A stretch of DNA of 64,000 bases. It comes from Dyadobacter chenwenxiniae. GTDB lineage: Bacteria > Bacteroidota > Bacteroidia > Cytophagales > Spirosomataceae. Below, one piece after another: positions 34,545 through 43,236 of this stretch; within the stretch, counting starts at the first letter, position 1, and the number at the start of each line of letters is the position of its first letter. Below the pieces are notes generated by a model, which searched no databases, was not told the DNA's origin, and saw nothing but the letters and a program-made list of their open reading frames with translations. The position numbers and the translations under genes were made by a program. The stretch is from contig NZ_CP094997.1 in assembly GCF_022869785.1 (NCBI RefSeq), positions 6,763,001 to 6,827,000 of the forward strand. Reading direction: 5' to 3'.

Positions 34545-36821
34545 ATGCTACAAAAGATTCGCCTGCTTTTTACTTCAAGTATGTTGCTGATGATGACGCT
34601 ATTAACTCAGGGCGTTGCATCTGCACAAGATTTCAATGAGTGCCAGCGGATAGTGAAAGACCTGCTCCCTGTTTTTAACCGGTCTTTCGAAGAAAATAAC
34701 CCTGCATTGCTCAGAGAGGAGACTTATCAGCGGGGCGTCCGCAACCTGCAGGCAGCCTACGCGCAGTATCACAAGCAAGCTTTTCAGCCATCTGATTCCG
34801 TTCAGCGCATGAACAATGAAGCGGTGATCCTGGCACTGTTGGGAAACTATCAAAAAGCGTTTCATATCATGGAGGAGCTGGACCTGAACACGCAGGATCC
34901 GCATTTGCATTACAACAGAGGTCTTTTCAGTTTATTATCAGGCAAATATGACGAAGCGAGGAGCGATTTTGCGGATGCGCCAGGCGGCACTCAGGCAACA
35001 TTGAATACCCTGGTTTCTTATGCAAAGCAAAAAAAGTATGGCGAGGCAATGGGCTATGCCAATGGTAATAATGCAAAAAATACCGACGGAAAGTGGAATT
35101 ACAATCTGGGGATGATCTACAAGTACAATGGCCGGTTCTCCGAAGCTGTTGACGAAATGGCCACCGCAATCCGCCAGAAAGATGAAATGGCTTACCGCTT
35201 GCAAAGAGGTGACATTTTAATGCGGACAGGCAATGAGAAGAAAGCCGTAAAGGATTTCGAAAAAGTGTCGCGAAATCATTTGAAGGCGCAGATCCGCTAT
35301 GCCAACGCGTTGTTATCACTCAATCAGTTTGGTGCGGCAAAAGCAGTTTTTGAAAAATATCTTGAAACGGACGACCGCACATTCCGGGGTGATGCCTATC
35401 TGGGCATGGCGCATTCATTTTATGGCTTGAAGCAGATCAGTGAGGCTCAGCGATATTACAAGTTGGCCTCCACATTAAAGCGCGAAACACCCGCCCTCCA
35501 ATCCGGAATTGGGAATACACACCTTTCGAAACACGAATATCAGACAGCTTTCACACTTTTTGACCGGGTTATTAAGAAAGACTCCACGTATTTGCCCGCT
35601 TACCTGGGCCGTGCAGTATCCTATTACGGACAAAAAAAGTATGACCTGGCGCTGAAAGATTTTAAGAAAGCAGAAAAGGCTTTAAACGAAGACAATAAGT
35701 TTTTCGCAGATCTGTTTGTCACCAAAGCGTTCTCCGAATATTATCTTAAACAAACGAACCCCGCACAGGATGATTTTCAAAAGGCCATTAAGCTGGACCC
35801 TACGCGTTATGAAGCGCTGGCAGGCATGAGCGGCATTATGATCGATCAGAAACGCTATTCCGAAGCAGGGCAATTCCTGTCGAAGGCGCTCGTGTATGAG
35901 CAAGGTTACGACCTGATGTGGAGCAATTACGGCAGTCTATTGATGCATTTTGATATGTATAAAAAAGGCTATCAGGTTTTCAAAAAAGCAGTTTCATTAA
36001 ACCCGGCCAATGTCAATGCGCAGAACGGCTGGGGCATCGTACTTCTCGAAAACGACCAGCTTGATAAGTCTATGGCGTTGTTTGACAGCCTTGTGAGGGA
36101 AAAACCGGAACTGCCGTACTTACATAATAATCACGGGATCATTCAGGCGTATATTGGAAACAGGCATTCGCAGCGGCATCAGGTCGATGAGGCTAATGCA
36201 AGATATGATGGCGCATTTAATGACTTTAAAACCGCTATGGACAACGCTCCATCCAGAAAGTTCTATAACGTGAACCAAGGCAATGTTTACCGGTATCTGG
36301 AAAAATTTGATGAGGCTAAGTTGAGTTACCAGACTTATCAGGATAAAAGCGCGCTGAACAATACTGCGGTGATGTACGCAGGGAAAGAGCAAATGAAAGA
36401 AGCAAAGTATTATCTGGGCGTAGCATTGCAAATTGACTCGCTTCACCGGGTTTTTCAGTATAACATGAACATCCTGGTGAAAGGAAAACAAAAGGAAATG
36501 ATGCGGCTTGTCGCTTCCTCGGACGAAAACAGCCCATTCTCGGATATTGGCATCAAGTATAGCCGCGATGGCTTTGTGACCATTTATCTCTACGATTATG
36601 AATACGACGTACTCTCCTTCCCGGGCAGACATTATATGCCGCTCCCTGTCGCGGAATATCAGGAAGACTATTTCATACCGGAGTATGACTTTAAGTTAGT
36701 TGCTTACGAAAAGAAGAAGGTCGATTCGGAAAAGAAAAAGCGTGTTCGGTATAGGAGCCAAAAAGTGAAATTACCAGGCTCACGCGCCAAATCAGGGACA
36801 AAGTGCCCGATCTTATTTTAA
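34545..36821 (+). CDS. Secreted tetratricopeptide-repeat protein
   Basis: A 758-aa exported protein. The signal peptide is residues 1-28, ending GVASA. The mature part is built of many TPR-like helix pairs (for example ALLGNYQKAFHIMEEL, YNRGLFSLLSGKYDEARSDF and YNLGMIYKYNGRFSEAVDEM), through to about residue 640. The last 110 residues are not TPR-like: they are rich in Tyr, Asp and Lys, with a basic tail. ATG at 34545 is preferred over a TTG 21 bases upstream because it gives a clean signal sequence. It is probably a periplasmic scaffold. No binding partner is evident from the neighbours. Confidence 0.88.
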   Translation: MLQKIRLLFTSSMLLMMTLLTQGVASAQDFNECQRIVKDLLPVFNRSFEENNPALLREETYQRGVRNLQAAYAQYHKQAFQPSDSVQRMNNEAVILALLGNYQKAFHIMEELDLNTQDPHLHYNRGLFSLLSGKYDEARSDFADAPGGTQATLNTLVSYAKQKKYGEAMGYANGNNAKNTDGKWNYNLGMIYKYNGRFSEAVDEMATAIRQKDEMAYRLQRGDILMRTGNEKKAVKDFEKVSRNHLKAQIRYANALLSLNQFGAAKAVFEKYLETDDRTFRGDAYLGMAHSFYGLKQISEAQRYYKLASTLKRETPALQSGIGNTHLSKHEYQTAFTLFDRVIKKDSTYLPAYLGRAVSYYGQKKYDLALKDFKKAEKALNEDNKFFADLFVTKAFSEYYLKQTNPAQDDFQKAIKLDPTRYEALAGMSGIMIDQKRYSEAGQFLSKALVYEQGYDLMWSNYGSLLMHFDMYKKGYQVFKKAVSLNPANVNAQNGWGIVLLENDQLDKSMALFDSLVREKPELPYLHNNHGIIQAYIGNRHSQRHQVDEANARYDGAFNDFKTAMDNAPSRKFYNVNQGNVYRYLEKFDEAKLSYQTYQDKSALNNTAVMYAGKEQMKEAKYYLGVALQIDSLHRVFQYNMNILVKGKQKEMMRLVASSDENSPFSDIGIKYSRDGFVTIYLYDYEYDVLSFPGRHYMPLPVAEYQEDYFIPEYDFKLVAYEKKKVDSEKKKRVRYRSQKVKLPGSRAKSGTKCPILF

Positions 36822-36923
36822 AGAAAGTGCTAAGATAAACTGCAAAAGGAACCTGTCTGAGAAATTTTTTCTACGAATCTCAGTCCAAAATCTACAATTG
36901 AAGTAATATTGTCTACTGTTTTG

Positions 36924-37313
36924 TTAAGCTTCACCTTCATTCATGTGCCCGTTGGTACTGAATATATTTCGCACTTCAACGAAGCTAATGGGTTTATCCA
37001 GAAAATAGTCTGCACCATTCTTGAAAGCCTCTTCTTTTAAGTTTGTCATGGCGCTCATCATAACGATCTTCGCACCCTGCAGCTTGTCAGCGCTTTTGAT
37101 CCGCTGGATCTCGTTGATTCCTTTTCCGTCCGGTAAGTTATTATCAATGAATATCCAATCCGGATTCAGATCGTTGATCCACTGAAGGCCCTCGGACAGT
37201 GAAGAGGCTACTTTAACCGAAGCGTCCGGTGACTTAATATTTAATTGCTTTACTAGAAAATTGCGCATTAACACCCCCAAATCCTTTTCATCTTCAATAA
37301 TTACAATCTTCAT
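36924..37313 (-). CDS. Single-domain response regulator
   Basis: A 129-aa stand-alone receiver domain. The acidic pocket is IIEDE (5-9), phospho-acceptor D57 lies in WIFIDNNLPDG, the switch Ser/Thr is in MMSAM, and the conserved Lys is K107 in FLDKPISF. There is no output domain. Such CheY-like proteins act by binding a partner or relaying phosphate. No kinase is adjacent on this strand, but a REC-PAS-kinase is encoded 4.4 kb away at 41705-43135. Confidence 0.93.
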   Translation of the reverse strand: MKIVIIEDEKDLGVLMRNFLVKQLNIKSPDASVKVASSLSEGLQWINDLNPDWIFIDNNLPDGKGINEIQRIKSADKLQGAKIVMMSAMTNLKEEAFKNGADYFLDKPISFVEVRNIFSTNGHMNEGEA

Positions 37314-37530
37314 AGCGATGTGTCAGAAATAAAATTTTTGGTCATTGGTATAGAAGGGTTGTTAAATGTTCCCATTAAGACAGGGGCAATATGAACAGGT
37401 AGTTACAATAATCCTGCCATCCTGCGTGCCAGAAATGCCTCAGGATTGTCTAATTACTAAAATGTGATGGCAACGCCCCGCAAATCCGATGTGTAGAACC
37501 ATTATCCCGTTAGGAGCAATTGAGGGATAC

Positions 37531-37545
37531 TGGTACAGGATTTGG
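37531..37545 (+). promoter_or_regulatory. Weak sigma-54-like -24/-12 candidate before the YtxH-like gene
   Basis: TGGTACAGGATTTGG has the spacing of the TGGCACN5TTGC consensus but differs at -12, where GC reads GG. It is only 17 bases before the start codon, so this is a low-confidence call made because rpoN is close. Confidence 0.2.
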
Positions 37546-37561
37546 GTGATTGATTAGTTAA

Positions 37562-37876
37562 ATGAATTTTTCACAATTAATGGAAAAAATTATGAATGGA
37601 AATAAAGCATTTTGGGGAATCGTAACGGCAGCGGCGGTTGGCGCCATCATTGGGTTACTTTTTGCTCCCGAAGACGGTGACAAGACCAGGAAAAAAATCA
37701 AAAAGAAGACAAATAGCCTTGCAACCGAACTGATTGAAGCACTTGAAAAAAGCAAAGAAAAGGTGTCCAGTGTAACTGGGCAGGCTAAAGAAGCAGGCGA
37801 AGAGTATAAAGATGCAGCTTGGGACAAAGCGGAGGAATATTCCGATGCTGCTAAAAATGAGATTAACAAATATTAA
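37562..37876 (+). CDS. YtxH-like small membrane/stress protein
   Basis: A 104-aa protein. A membrane segment or hydrophobic hairpin is at residues 17-35 (FWGIVTAAAVGAIIGLLFAP), followed by EDGDKTRKKIKKKTN, the Gly/Asp/Arg turn of the YtxH family. The rest is a Lys/Glu/Ala-rich helix with apolipophorin-like heptads. YtxH-type proteins are general-stress proteins in Firmicutes; here the role is unknown. The usual start is ATG at 37562. An ATG at residue 7 or 11 would also give the membrane segment. A good terminator follows. Confidence 0.82.
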   Translation: MNFSQLMEKIMNGNKAFWGIVTAAAVGAIIGLLFAPEDGDKTRKKIKKKTNSLATELIEALEKSKEKVSSVTGQAKEAGEEYKDAAWDKAEEYSDAAKNEINKY

Positions 37877-37880
37877 TAAC

Positions 37881-37916
37881 GAAAATTCCGGCATCATACA
37901 AGGTGCCGGAATTTTC
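37881..37916. terminator. Terminator after the YtxH-like gene
   Basis: GAAAATTCCGGCA pairs perfectly with TGCCGGAATTTTC around a ten-base loop. An in-frame GTG for the next gene falls within it, which is one reason to start that gene later, at 37933. Confidence 0.75.
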
Positions 37917-37932
37917 ATTGCTTCATCACAAC

Positions 37933-38244
37933 ATGAAAGGTTCATCAACAAATCCTGAAAAACAAGGAGAATCGAAACCGATCGAAAGTACGGTTAATTA
38001 TATCAAGGAAATGTTCCTCTCCGGGCCTGCAAGCAGTTCAGGCAAGGGCCTGGAAATGGGTGTAAGTGCGATTCTTGCTAAGACTGCATTGCGCCGTCTG
38101 CCGCCACCACTGAATTATGTGGTGCCGCTGGTTGTAAAAAATGTACTCGTTAAACATGGAGTTCCGGAAGGGAGAGAGTTATTACTTAAAGGACTTCGCT
38201 GGGTCAAAAGAAATACTGAAGAGAAGCCAGTCACTTCAGCTTGA
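37933..38244 (+). CDS. Small conserved-looking protein of unknown function
   Basis: A 103-aa protein that I do not recognise. The first 40 residues are polar (Lys, Glu, Ser). A hydrophobic stretch with a Pro-Pro-Pro turn (LRRLPPPLNYVVPLVVKNVLV, about 58-78) could be membrane-associated. The C-terminus is basic (LRWVKRNTEEKP). ATG at 37933 is chosen over a GTG at 37903 that lies inside the preceding terminator. It is followed by its own terminator, so it may be a separate short transcript. It may act with the YtxH-like protein, but this rests on adjacency alone. Confidence 0.7.
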   Translation: MKGSSTNPEKQGESKPIESTVNYIKEMFLSGPASSSGKGLEMGVSAILAKTALRRLPPPLNYVVPLVVKNVLVKHGVPEGRELLLKGLRWVKRNTEEKPVTSA

Positions 38245-38720
38245 AACTGGCACATCCGAGCGTAGCATTCTGAACCTGTCGGCAACGGCAGGTTCTTTTT
38301 TTGCAAAAAAGCTGGCGGCAAGAATTTTGTAATAATTGATTCCGCGTCTCGCAACAGTTTAGCGACAATAGTTCGTCGTTTGCCTGTTTTTTTCAATCCT
38401 TATGCCTGATTTTGTGTGCACAAGTTCCGGCCTATGGCTCAATTTGATCGATAACTAAATGAAATTGCGATAGTTGTAACTTAGCGCGCAACAGGCGAAG
38501 TGCGCTGACCTACGGTATTATAAAGCCTGTTCCAAACCGGGAAGGCGGTCGTTCAGCAAGCCTAAGACGCACGGAGGGGTGCGGTATTCTGCGTATTTGT
38601 ACTCAGTCTGTGGAATTATGTACGCAATGTTTATAAACGCACCTGTCATTGAAGAAAGATTAAATAAAGAGTCGTAAATTTAAACTTTAAGAATCCTAAT
38701 TATTTACCATTGGTTGCTAT
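38245..38720. other. 476-base gene-free stretch before rpoN, possibly with a structured RNA
   Basis: After the terminator at 38272-38302 the DNA is unremarkable to about 38475. From about 38480 to 38640 it becomes GC-rich and self-complementary. A CTTAG arm (38480-38484) pairs with CTAAG (38560-38564), AACAGGC (38490-38496) pairs with GCCTGTT (38525-38531), and CGCAC pairs with GTGCG further on. The last 80 bases are AT-rich and should hold the rpoN promoter. No coding frame is supported. Whether the folding part is a small RNA, a leader or chance is unknown. Confidence 0.45.
38272..38302 (+). terminator. Terminator after the 37933-38244 gene
   Basis: GAACCTGTC pairs with GGCAGGTTC around a GGCAAC loop, followed by seven T. 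Confidence 0.85.
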
Positions 38721-40163
38721 ATGCAAAGACAAACGCAGACGCAAAGACAGACCCTGAAATATTCTCCGTTGCAAATTCAGATGCTGAATTTACTGCATTT
38801 GACAACAATGGAACTGGAACAAAGAATTAAGGAAGAGCTCGAAGAAAATCCTATATTGGAGGAAGGGAAGGAAGAAAATGCCTCGGAAGATACTGCTGAC
38901 GAATTCCAGGACCCCGCTGATACCGGAACTGGTGAAGATAATACCATGCAGGATTATTATGACTGGGACGAGTTCAGGGATGATGACATTCCGGATTATA
39001 AGACCTACGCCAACAACCAATCTCCGGATAATGAGCTTTATACCCGTCCTATGGTGGAAACCATGTCGTTTCGGGATGATCTGAAACAGCAGGTGCATTT
39101 CCTCAAATTGGATGAAAGACAGCAGCTTATAGCTGATTTTATTCTGGACTCATTGGATGAGGACGGTTTCCTGAGACGTGAAAGTGATGTAATCGCCGAT
39201 GATATCTCCTTTGCTAACAGCATGTTTATTGACACAGATGAAGTCAATTTAATGTTGAAAATGATCCAGCAGCTGGATCCTGCCGGAATTGCCGCGAGTG
39301 ACCTGAGAGAATGCCTGCAAATCCAACTAAGCCGCATTGAAAACCAGGATGAAACCTGGAAATGGGCTAGCAAAATCGTTTCGGATGCCTTCGATGAGCT
39401 TGGAGCAAGAAATTACGATAAGATCATGCGGATTACCGGTTTAGACGAGGAATCGCTTAAAAAGGCGATCGCACTGATCACTACATTAAATCCGAAACCA
39501 GCGTCTGGCCTTCGCAATGATTCCATTGTGAACGAAAGCATCAAGCCGGATTTTTCGTTGCGGTATACAGAGGACGGTGAGATAGAAGTGCAACTTACCT
39601 GGGGCAATAGCCCGGCATTGCGGTTGAACAAATTGTTTACCCAAATGGCCGAACAAAAAAATGATAAGGCTACCAACCAGTTTCTCAAAAACAAAATGAA
39701 CTCGGCAAAGTGGTTCATAGATGCGATCAAGCAGCGTGAAAACACAATGCTGAGCACGTTGAGGGCCATTGTTAAGCTGCAATATGATTACTTTCAAACG
39801 GGCGATATCAAGAAATTGCGCCCGATGATCCTGAAAGATGTAGCTGAGATCATTAATATGGACATTTCCACGGTGTCGCGGGTGACAACGAACAAATATG
39901 TGCAGACGCCCTTTGGAATTGTGTTGCTCAAAGACCTGTTTACTGAGGGAGTTACAAACGAGGACGGTACCGAAGTCTCCAATCGTGAAATTCAGGAAGC
40001 TATTCGGGAAATCGTGAGCGATGAAGACAAGAGACATCCATACAACGACCAGCAAATTACAGATATGCTTTCCGAAAAAGGCTATTCTGTGGCTAGAAGG
40101 ACCGTTGCAAAATACAGGGAACAATTGAATATCCCTACTGCAAGATTACGAGTTACCATTTAA
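38721..40163 (+). CDS. rpoN: RNA polymerase sigma-54 factor
   Basis: A 480-aa sigma-54. The N-terminal glutamine-rich region I (QTQRQTLKYSPLQIQML, about 5-21) binds activators. An acidic region II follows (about 50-95), then the core-binding region. The HTH and RpoN box ARRTVAKYREQL lie at about 456-467, near the C-terminus, reading the -24 element. It is the first of three same-strand genes with short gaps (43 and 31 bases). The NtrC-type activator and the sensor kinase follow, an arrangement that suggests a local regulatory circuit. Length is usual. Confidence 0.97.
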   Translation: MQRQTQTQRQTLKYSPLQIQMLNLLHLTTMELEQRIKEELEENPILEEGKEENASEDTADEFQDPADTGTGEDNTMQDYYDWDEFRDDDIPDYKTYANNQSPDNELYTRPMVETMSFRDDLKQQVHFLKLDERQQLIADFILDSLDEDGFLRRESDVIADDISFANSMFIDTDEVNLMLKMIQQLDPAGIAASDLRECLQIQLSRIENQDETWKWASKIVSDAFDELGARNYDKIMRITGLDEESLKKAIALITTLNPKPASGLRNDSIVNESIKPDFSLRYTEDGEIEVQLTWGNSPALRLNKLFTQMAEQKNDKATNQFLKNKMNSAKWFIDAIKQRENTMLSTLRAIVKLQYDYFQTGDIKKLRPMILKDVAEIINMDISTVSRVTTNKYVQTPFGIVLLKDLFTEGVTNEDGTEVSNREIQEAIREIVSDEDKRHPYNDQQITDMLSEKGYSVARRTVAKYREQLNIPTARLRVTI

Positions 40164-40206
40164 GCAGCTTACAAAAACGAACTGGATTTAGCCCTAAAGA
40201 CCTGGC

Positions 40207-41673
40207 ATGAAAAAAATTGTTGTAGTTGATGACGAGGCAGATATCTGCTTCCTGTTGAAGAGATTTTTATCAAAGAATGATTTTATAGTAGAGACTGCGC
40301 AAAACGGTAAAGACGGCCTTGCACTGATCGATTCCATTTCACCTGACCTGGTCATGACCGACTTCCGGTTGGGTGACATTACGGGTACGGAACTGCTTAC
40401 AGCAATTAAATCCAAGCGCCCGAATGTACCTGTACTCATCATAACCGGCTATTCCGACATTAAAGTGGCGGTGAATGTTATGAAACTCGGAGCGTATGAC
40501 TATATCACCAAACCATTGTTTCCGGACGAAATATTGGTAACTGTGAAAAAAGCCATCGCGGACGCAGAATCGAGAGAGAACGAAGAGTTTGAATATACTG
40601 CGGTCTCTTCCGGAACGAGCGGAGGAACCACTGAAACAACAAAACCAGCCAGGAAAATCAGTTCCCGGACAAAGGCAGGTTATGTGATGGGGCAGAGTGA
40701 AGTTTCAGACAATCTTTTTCGTCAGGTTGATCTGGTTGCACCCACGAATTTCAGCGTGATTATATATGGAGAAAGCGGTTCTGGCAAGGAAGCCATTGCT
40801 GCGGAAATTCATAACAGATCAAAAAGGCGTGATATGCCCTTTGTGGCGATGGATTGCGGTGCCATATCTAAGGAATTGGCCGGCAGTGAGCTTTTTGGTC
40901 ATGAAAAAGGATCTTTTACAGGTGCTTTAAATACCAAAATAGGGCATTTTGAAATGGCAAACGGAGGCACTCTTTTCCTGGACGAAGTTTCAAACTTGTC
41001 ATACGAAATACAGGTTGCACTGTTGCGCGTTGTGCAGGAGCGTAAAATGCGCCGCATTGGCGGTTCAAAGGAAATTGACCTGGATGTAAGGATTATCGTG
41101 GCCAGTAATGAAAGATTGCTGGAATCGGCCAGAAACGGTAAATTCAGAGAAGACCTTTATTATCGGTTCAACGAATTTACGATAGAGGTTCCCGCTTTAA
41201 GAAACAGAAAAGACGATCTGATGCTGTTTGCAAACACATTTCTGGAAACGACAAATACGGAGCTTAGCAAAAATGTAGGCGGGTTTTCAGAGGAAGTGAA
41301 AAGCGATTTTCTGAACTATTCATGGCCGGGAAATTTGAGGGAGCTGAAGAACGTTATCAAACGCGCCACACTGCTTTCTGACGGTGAGCTGATCGAGGAA
41401 AAGTCGCTGCCTTTTGAAATTGTAAATTACAGAAAGCTGAAAGATCTGGACGAAGAGCCTGCAACCACTGTATCAGCTCCCACAGCCAGCCTGGCAGAAT
41501 CATTGGATGGAGATGACTCCAAACCAAGCCTCAAAACGGTTGCCAATGAAGCAGAGTATGATATGATCATGCAAGTGCTGAGAGATGTAAATTTCAATAA
41601 AAGTAAAGCAGCGCGTTTATTGAATATTGACCGGAAAACACTCTACAATAAGATGAAGCAGTTTGACATTTAA
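40207..41673 (+). CDS. NtrC-family sigma-54-dependent response regulator
   Basis: A 488-aa transcription activator. The receiver domain has D52 in VMTDFRLGD. A Ser/Thr/Gly-rich linker follows (about 130-155). The AAA+ domain has Walker A GESGSGKE (188-195), the sigma-54 contact loop GSFTGA (235-240, Ser in place of the commoner Ala), Walker B GGTLFLDEV and the Arg finger region. The C-terminus carries a Fis-type HTH (KSKAARLLNIDRKTLYNKMKQ). It lies 43 bases after rpoN and 31 before the sensor kinase. Target promoters are unknown. Confidence 0.95.
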   Translation: MKKIVVVDDEADICFLLKRFLSKNDFIVETAQNGKDGLALIDSISPDLVMTDFRLGDITGTELLTAIKSKRPNVPVLIITGYSDIKVAVNVMKLGAYDYITKPLFPDEILVTVKKAIADAESRENEEFEYTAVSSGTSGGTTETTKPARKISSRTKAGYVMGQSEVSDNLFRQVDLVAPTNFSVIIYGESGSGKEAIAAEIHNRSKRRDMPFVAMDCGAISKELAGSELFGHEKGSFTGALNTKIGHFEMANGGTLFLDEVSNLSYEIQVALLRVVQERKMRRIGGSKEIDLDVRIIVASNERLLESARNGKFREDLYYRFNEFTIEVPALRNRKDDLMLFANTFLETTNTELSKNVGGFSEEVKSDFLNYSWPGNLRELKNVIKRATLLSDGELIEEKSLPFEIVNYRKLKDLDEEPATTVSAPTASLAESLDGDDSKPSLKTVANEAEYDMIMQVLRDVNFNKSKAARLLNIDRKTLYNKMKQFDI

Positions 41674-41704
41674 TTGTAGCGTTACGTTTGAGCTATGCTA
41701 ACGA

Positions 41705-43135
41705 ATGAATAATAAATTAATAAAGGTTCTCCTTGTTGACGATGACGAGGATGACTACTTCCTCACACGCGAGTATTTTCAGGAGCTGGTTAACTGGAAA
41801 TTTGATATTACCTGGTGTTCTACATTCAAGGACGCGCAGCAACACATTAAAGACCACAAATACGAACTCTATCTGTTTGACTATCTGCTGGGTGAGCGTA
41901 CAGGGATAGACCTGATTGAATTAGCTTGCCAGTTTGAATGCGAAGAACCGATCATTCTTTTGACGGGAAAAGGGGATACTAAAATTGCGGTTGAAGCATT
42001 GCGCCTGGGTGCAGCTGACTACCTGATTAAGAGTGAACTCGACTCAGAAAAGCTGGAAAGAAGCATTCGGTATGCCCTGGAAAGAACCTCCGTTCTAAAA
42101 GCATTAAAACACAGCGAACGACGTTACAGAAGGATTTTTGAAGAATCCAATGACTTCCTCTTCATTAGTGATCTTGCAGGGAACATTATTGATTTGAATA
42201 CATCGGCCAGCGCGCTGACAGGCTATTCAGCGGATGATCTGCGACTAAAAAATATTCTCGAATTGCTGGAAGACGCTCAGTCGGATACTTTTTGGAATAA
42301 TATAAAAGATCACCCGATTCACGACCGTGAGGTTAGGTTGTTAACCAAGGATGGCGAGAAAAAATACTGCCTGTTTTCGGCAACATTGGAAGTGGACGAT
42401 GATCATCCGTATATACAAGGCAGGCTTCACGATATGACTGCCCGCAAGCAATCGGAACGGGAAAGGTTATTTTCAGAAAAAATGGCCGTTACAGGACGGT
42501 TGGTGCGCATGCTGGCCCACGAGGTGCGAAATCCGCTTACCAACGTAAACTTATCCGCGGAGCAGCTTGAAATGGAGCTGGTTGATGAAGATCAGAAATT
42601 TTACACACAGATCATCAAACGCAATTGCAACCGCATTAATGACCTCATTTCTCAGCTTCTGCAACCTTCCAGCTCGGCTGATATCGAACTCGTCACAAGC
42701 TCTGTGCACGCTGTCCTGACCCAAGCAATCGGAGCAGCATTAGACCGTGTTCAGTTGAAGCGAATCCAGATTGTAAACCAGCTTGCGGAAGAGGAATTGG
42801 CGCTGCCGCTCGACCCGGTGTCCTTACAAATGGCTTTTTTGAACCTCATTACCAATGCAATTGAAGCGATGGAGGAGGATAAAGGCATTTTAAGAATCAG
42901 TACCCGAAGCCAGGGCGACAGCATTCAGGTGATTTTCACGGACAATGGCTGCGGCATTAGCGAAGAACACATGGAAAAAATCTTCGAGCCATACTTTACC
43001 GGAAAAAACAATGGCATGGGCATCGGCTTATCCACAACCATGAGCATCATCCATGCCCACCACGGCCGCATCGACGTGCAGTCAGAACTTGGGGAAGGAA
43101 CGACATTTACAATTACGTTTCAAAACCAGAAATAG
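41705..43135 (+). CDS. REC-PAS-histidine kinase (NtrB-like)
   Basis: A 476-aa cytoplasmic signalling protein. The N-terminal receiver domain has D59 in LYLFDYLLGERTG, a PAS domain follows (about 141-250), then HisKA with H272 in RMLAHEVRNPLTN, and an ATPase with N box LITNAIEAMEE and G boxes FTDNGCGI and GMGIGLS. No membrane segment is present. It resembles NtrB-type kinases with an added receiver, which can receive phosphate from another kinase or feed back on its own activity. Its likely phospho-partner is the NtrC-type regulator 31 bases upstream. Confidence 0.93.
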   Translation: MNNKLIKVLLVDDDEDDYFLTREYFQELVNWKFDITWCSTFKDAQQHIKDHKYELYLFDYLLGERTGIDLIELACQFECEEPIILLTGKGDTKIAVEALRLGAADYLIKSELDSEKLERSIRYALERTSVLKALKHSERRYRRIFEESNDFLFISDLAGNIIDLNTSASALTGYSADDLRLKNILELLEDAQSDTFWNNIKDHPIHDREVRLLTKDGEKKYCLFSATLEVDDDHPYIQGRLHDMTARKQSERERLFSEKMAVTGRLVRMLAHEVRNPLTNVNLSAEQLEMELVDEDQKFYTQIIKRNCNRINDLISQLLQPSSSADIELVTSSVHAVLTQAIGAALDRVQLKRIQIVNQLAEEELALPLDPVSLQMAFLNLITNAIEAMEEDKGILRISTRSQGDSIQVIFTDNGCGISEEHMEKIFEPYFTGKNNGMGIGLSTTMSIIHAHHGRIDVQSELGEGTTFTITFQNQK

Positions 43136-43153
43136 GATAACGATTCCTACATT

Positions 43154-43218
43154 GTGACACTGAGCGGAGCCGAAGTAACGACCTTACTGCTCCTCACTTC
43201 GGCTCGACTCAGTGTCAC
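43154..43218. repeat. Long REP-like palindrome between convergent genes
   Basis: The 23-base left arm (beginning GTGACACTGAGCGGAGCC) pairs with the right arm ending GACTCAGTGTCAC, with few mismatches, around a loop of about 19 bases. It may act as a bidirectional transcription barrier. CACTGAG-type palindromes are known as repeats in other Bacteroidota genomes, but only one copy is in the window. Confidence 0.75.
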
Positions 43219-43236
43219 AGGAAATGTGACTCCCTA

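Noticed and set aside
38480..38640. 4.5S (SRP) RNA
   Set aside because: The conserved SRP apical loop with GGAA and AGCAGCCAAGG is not found. CCGGGAAGG here does not pair in the right way.
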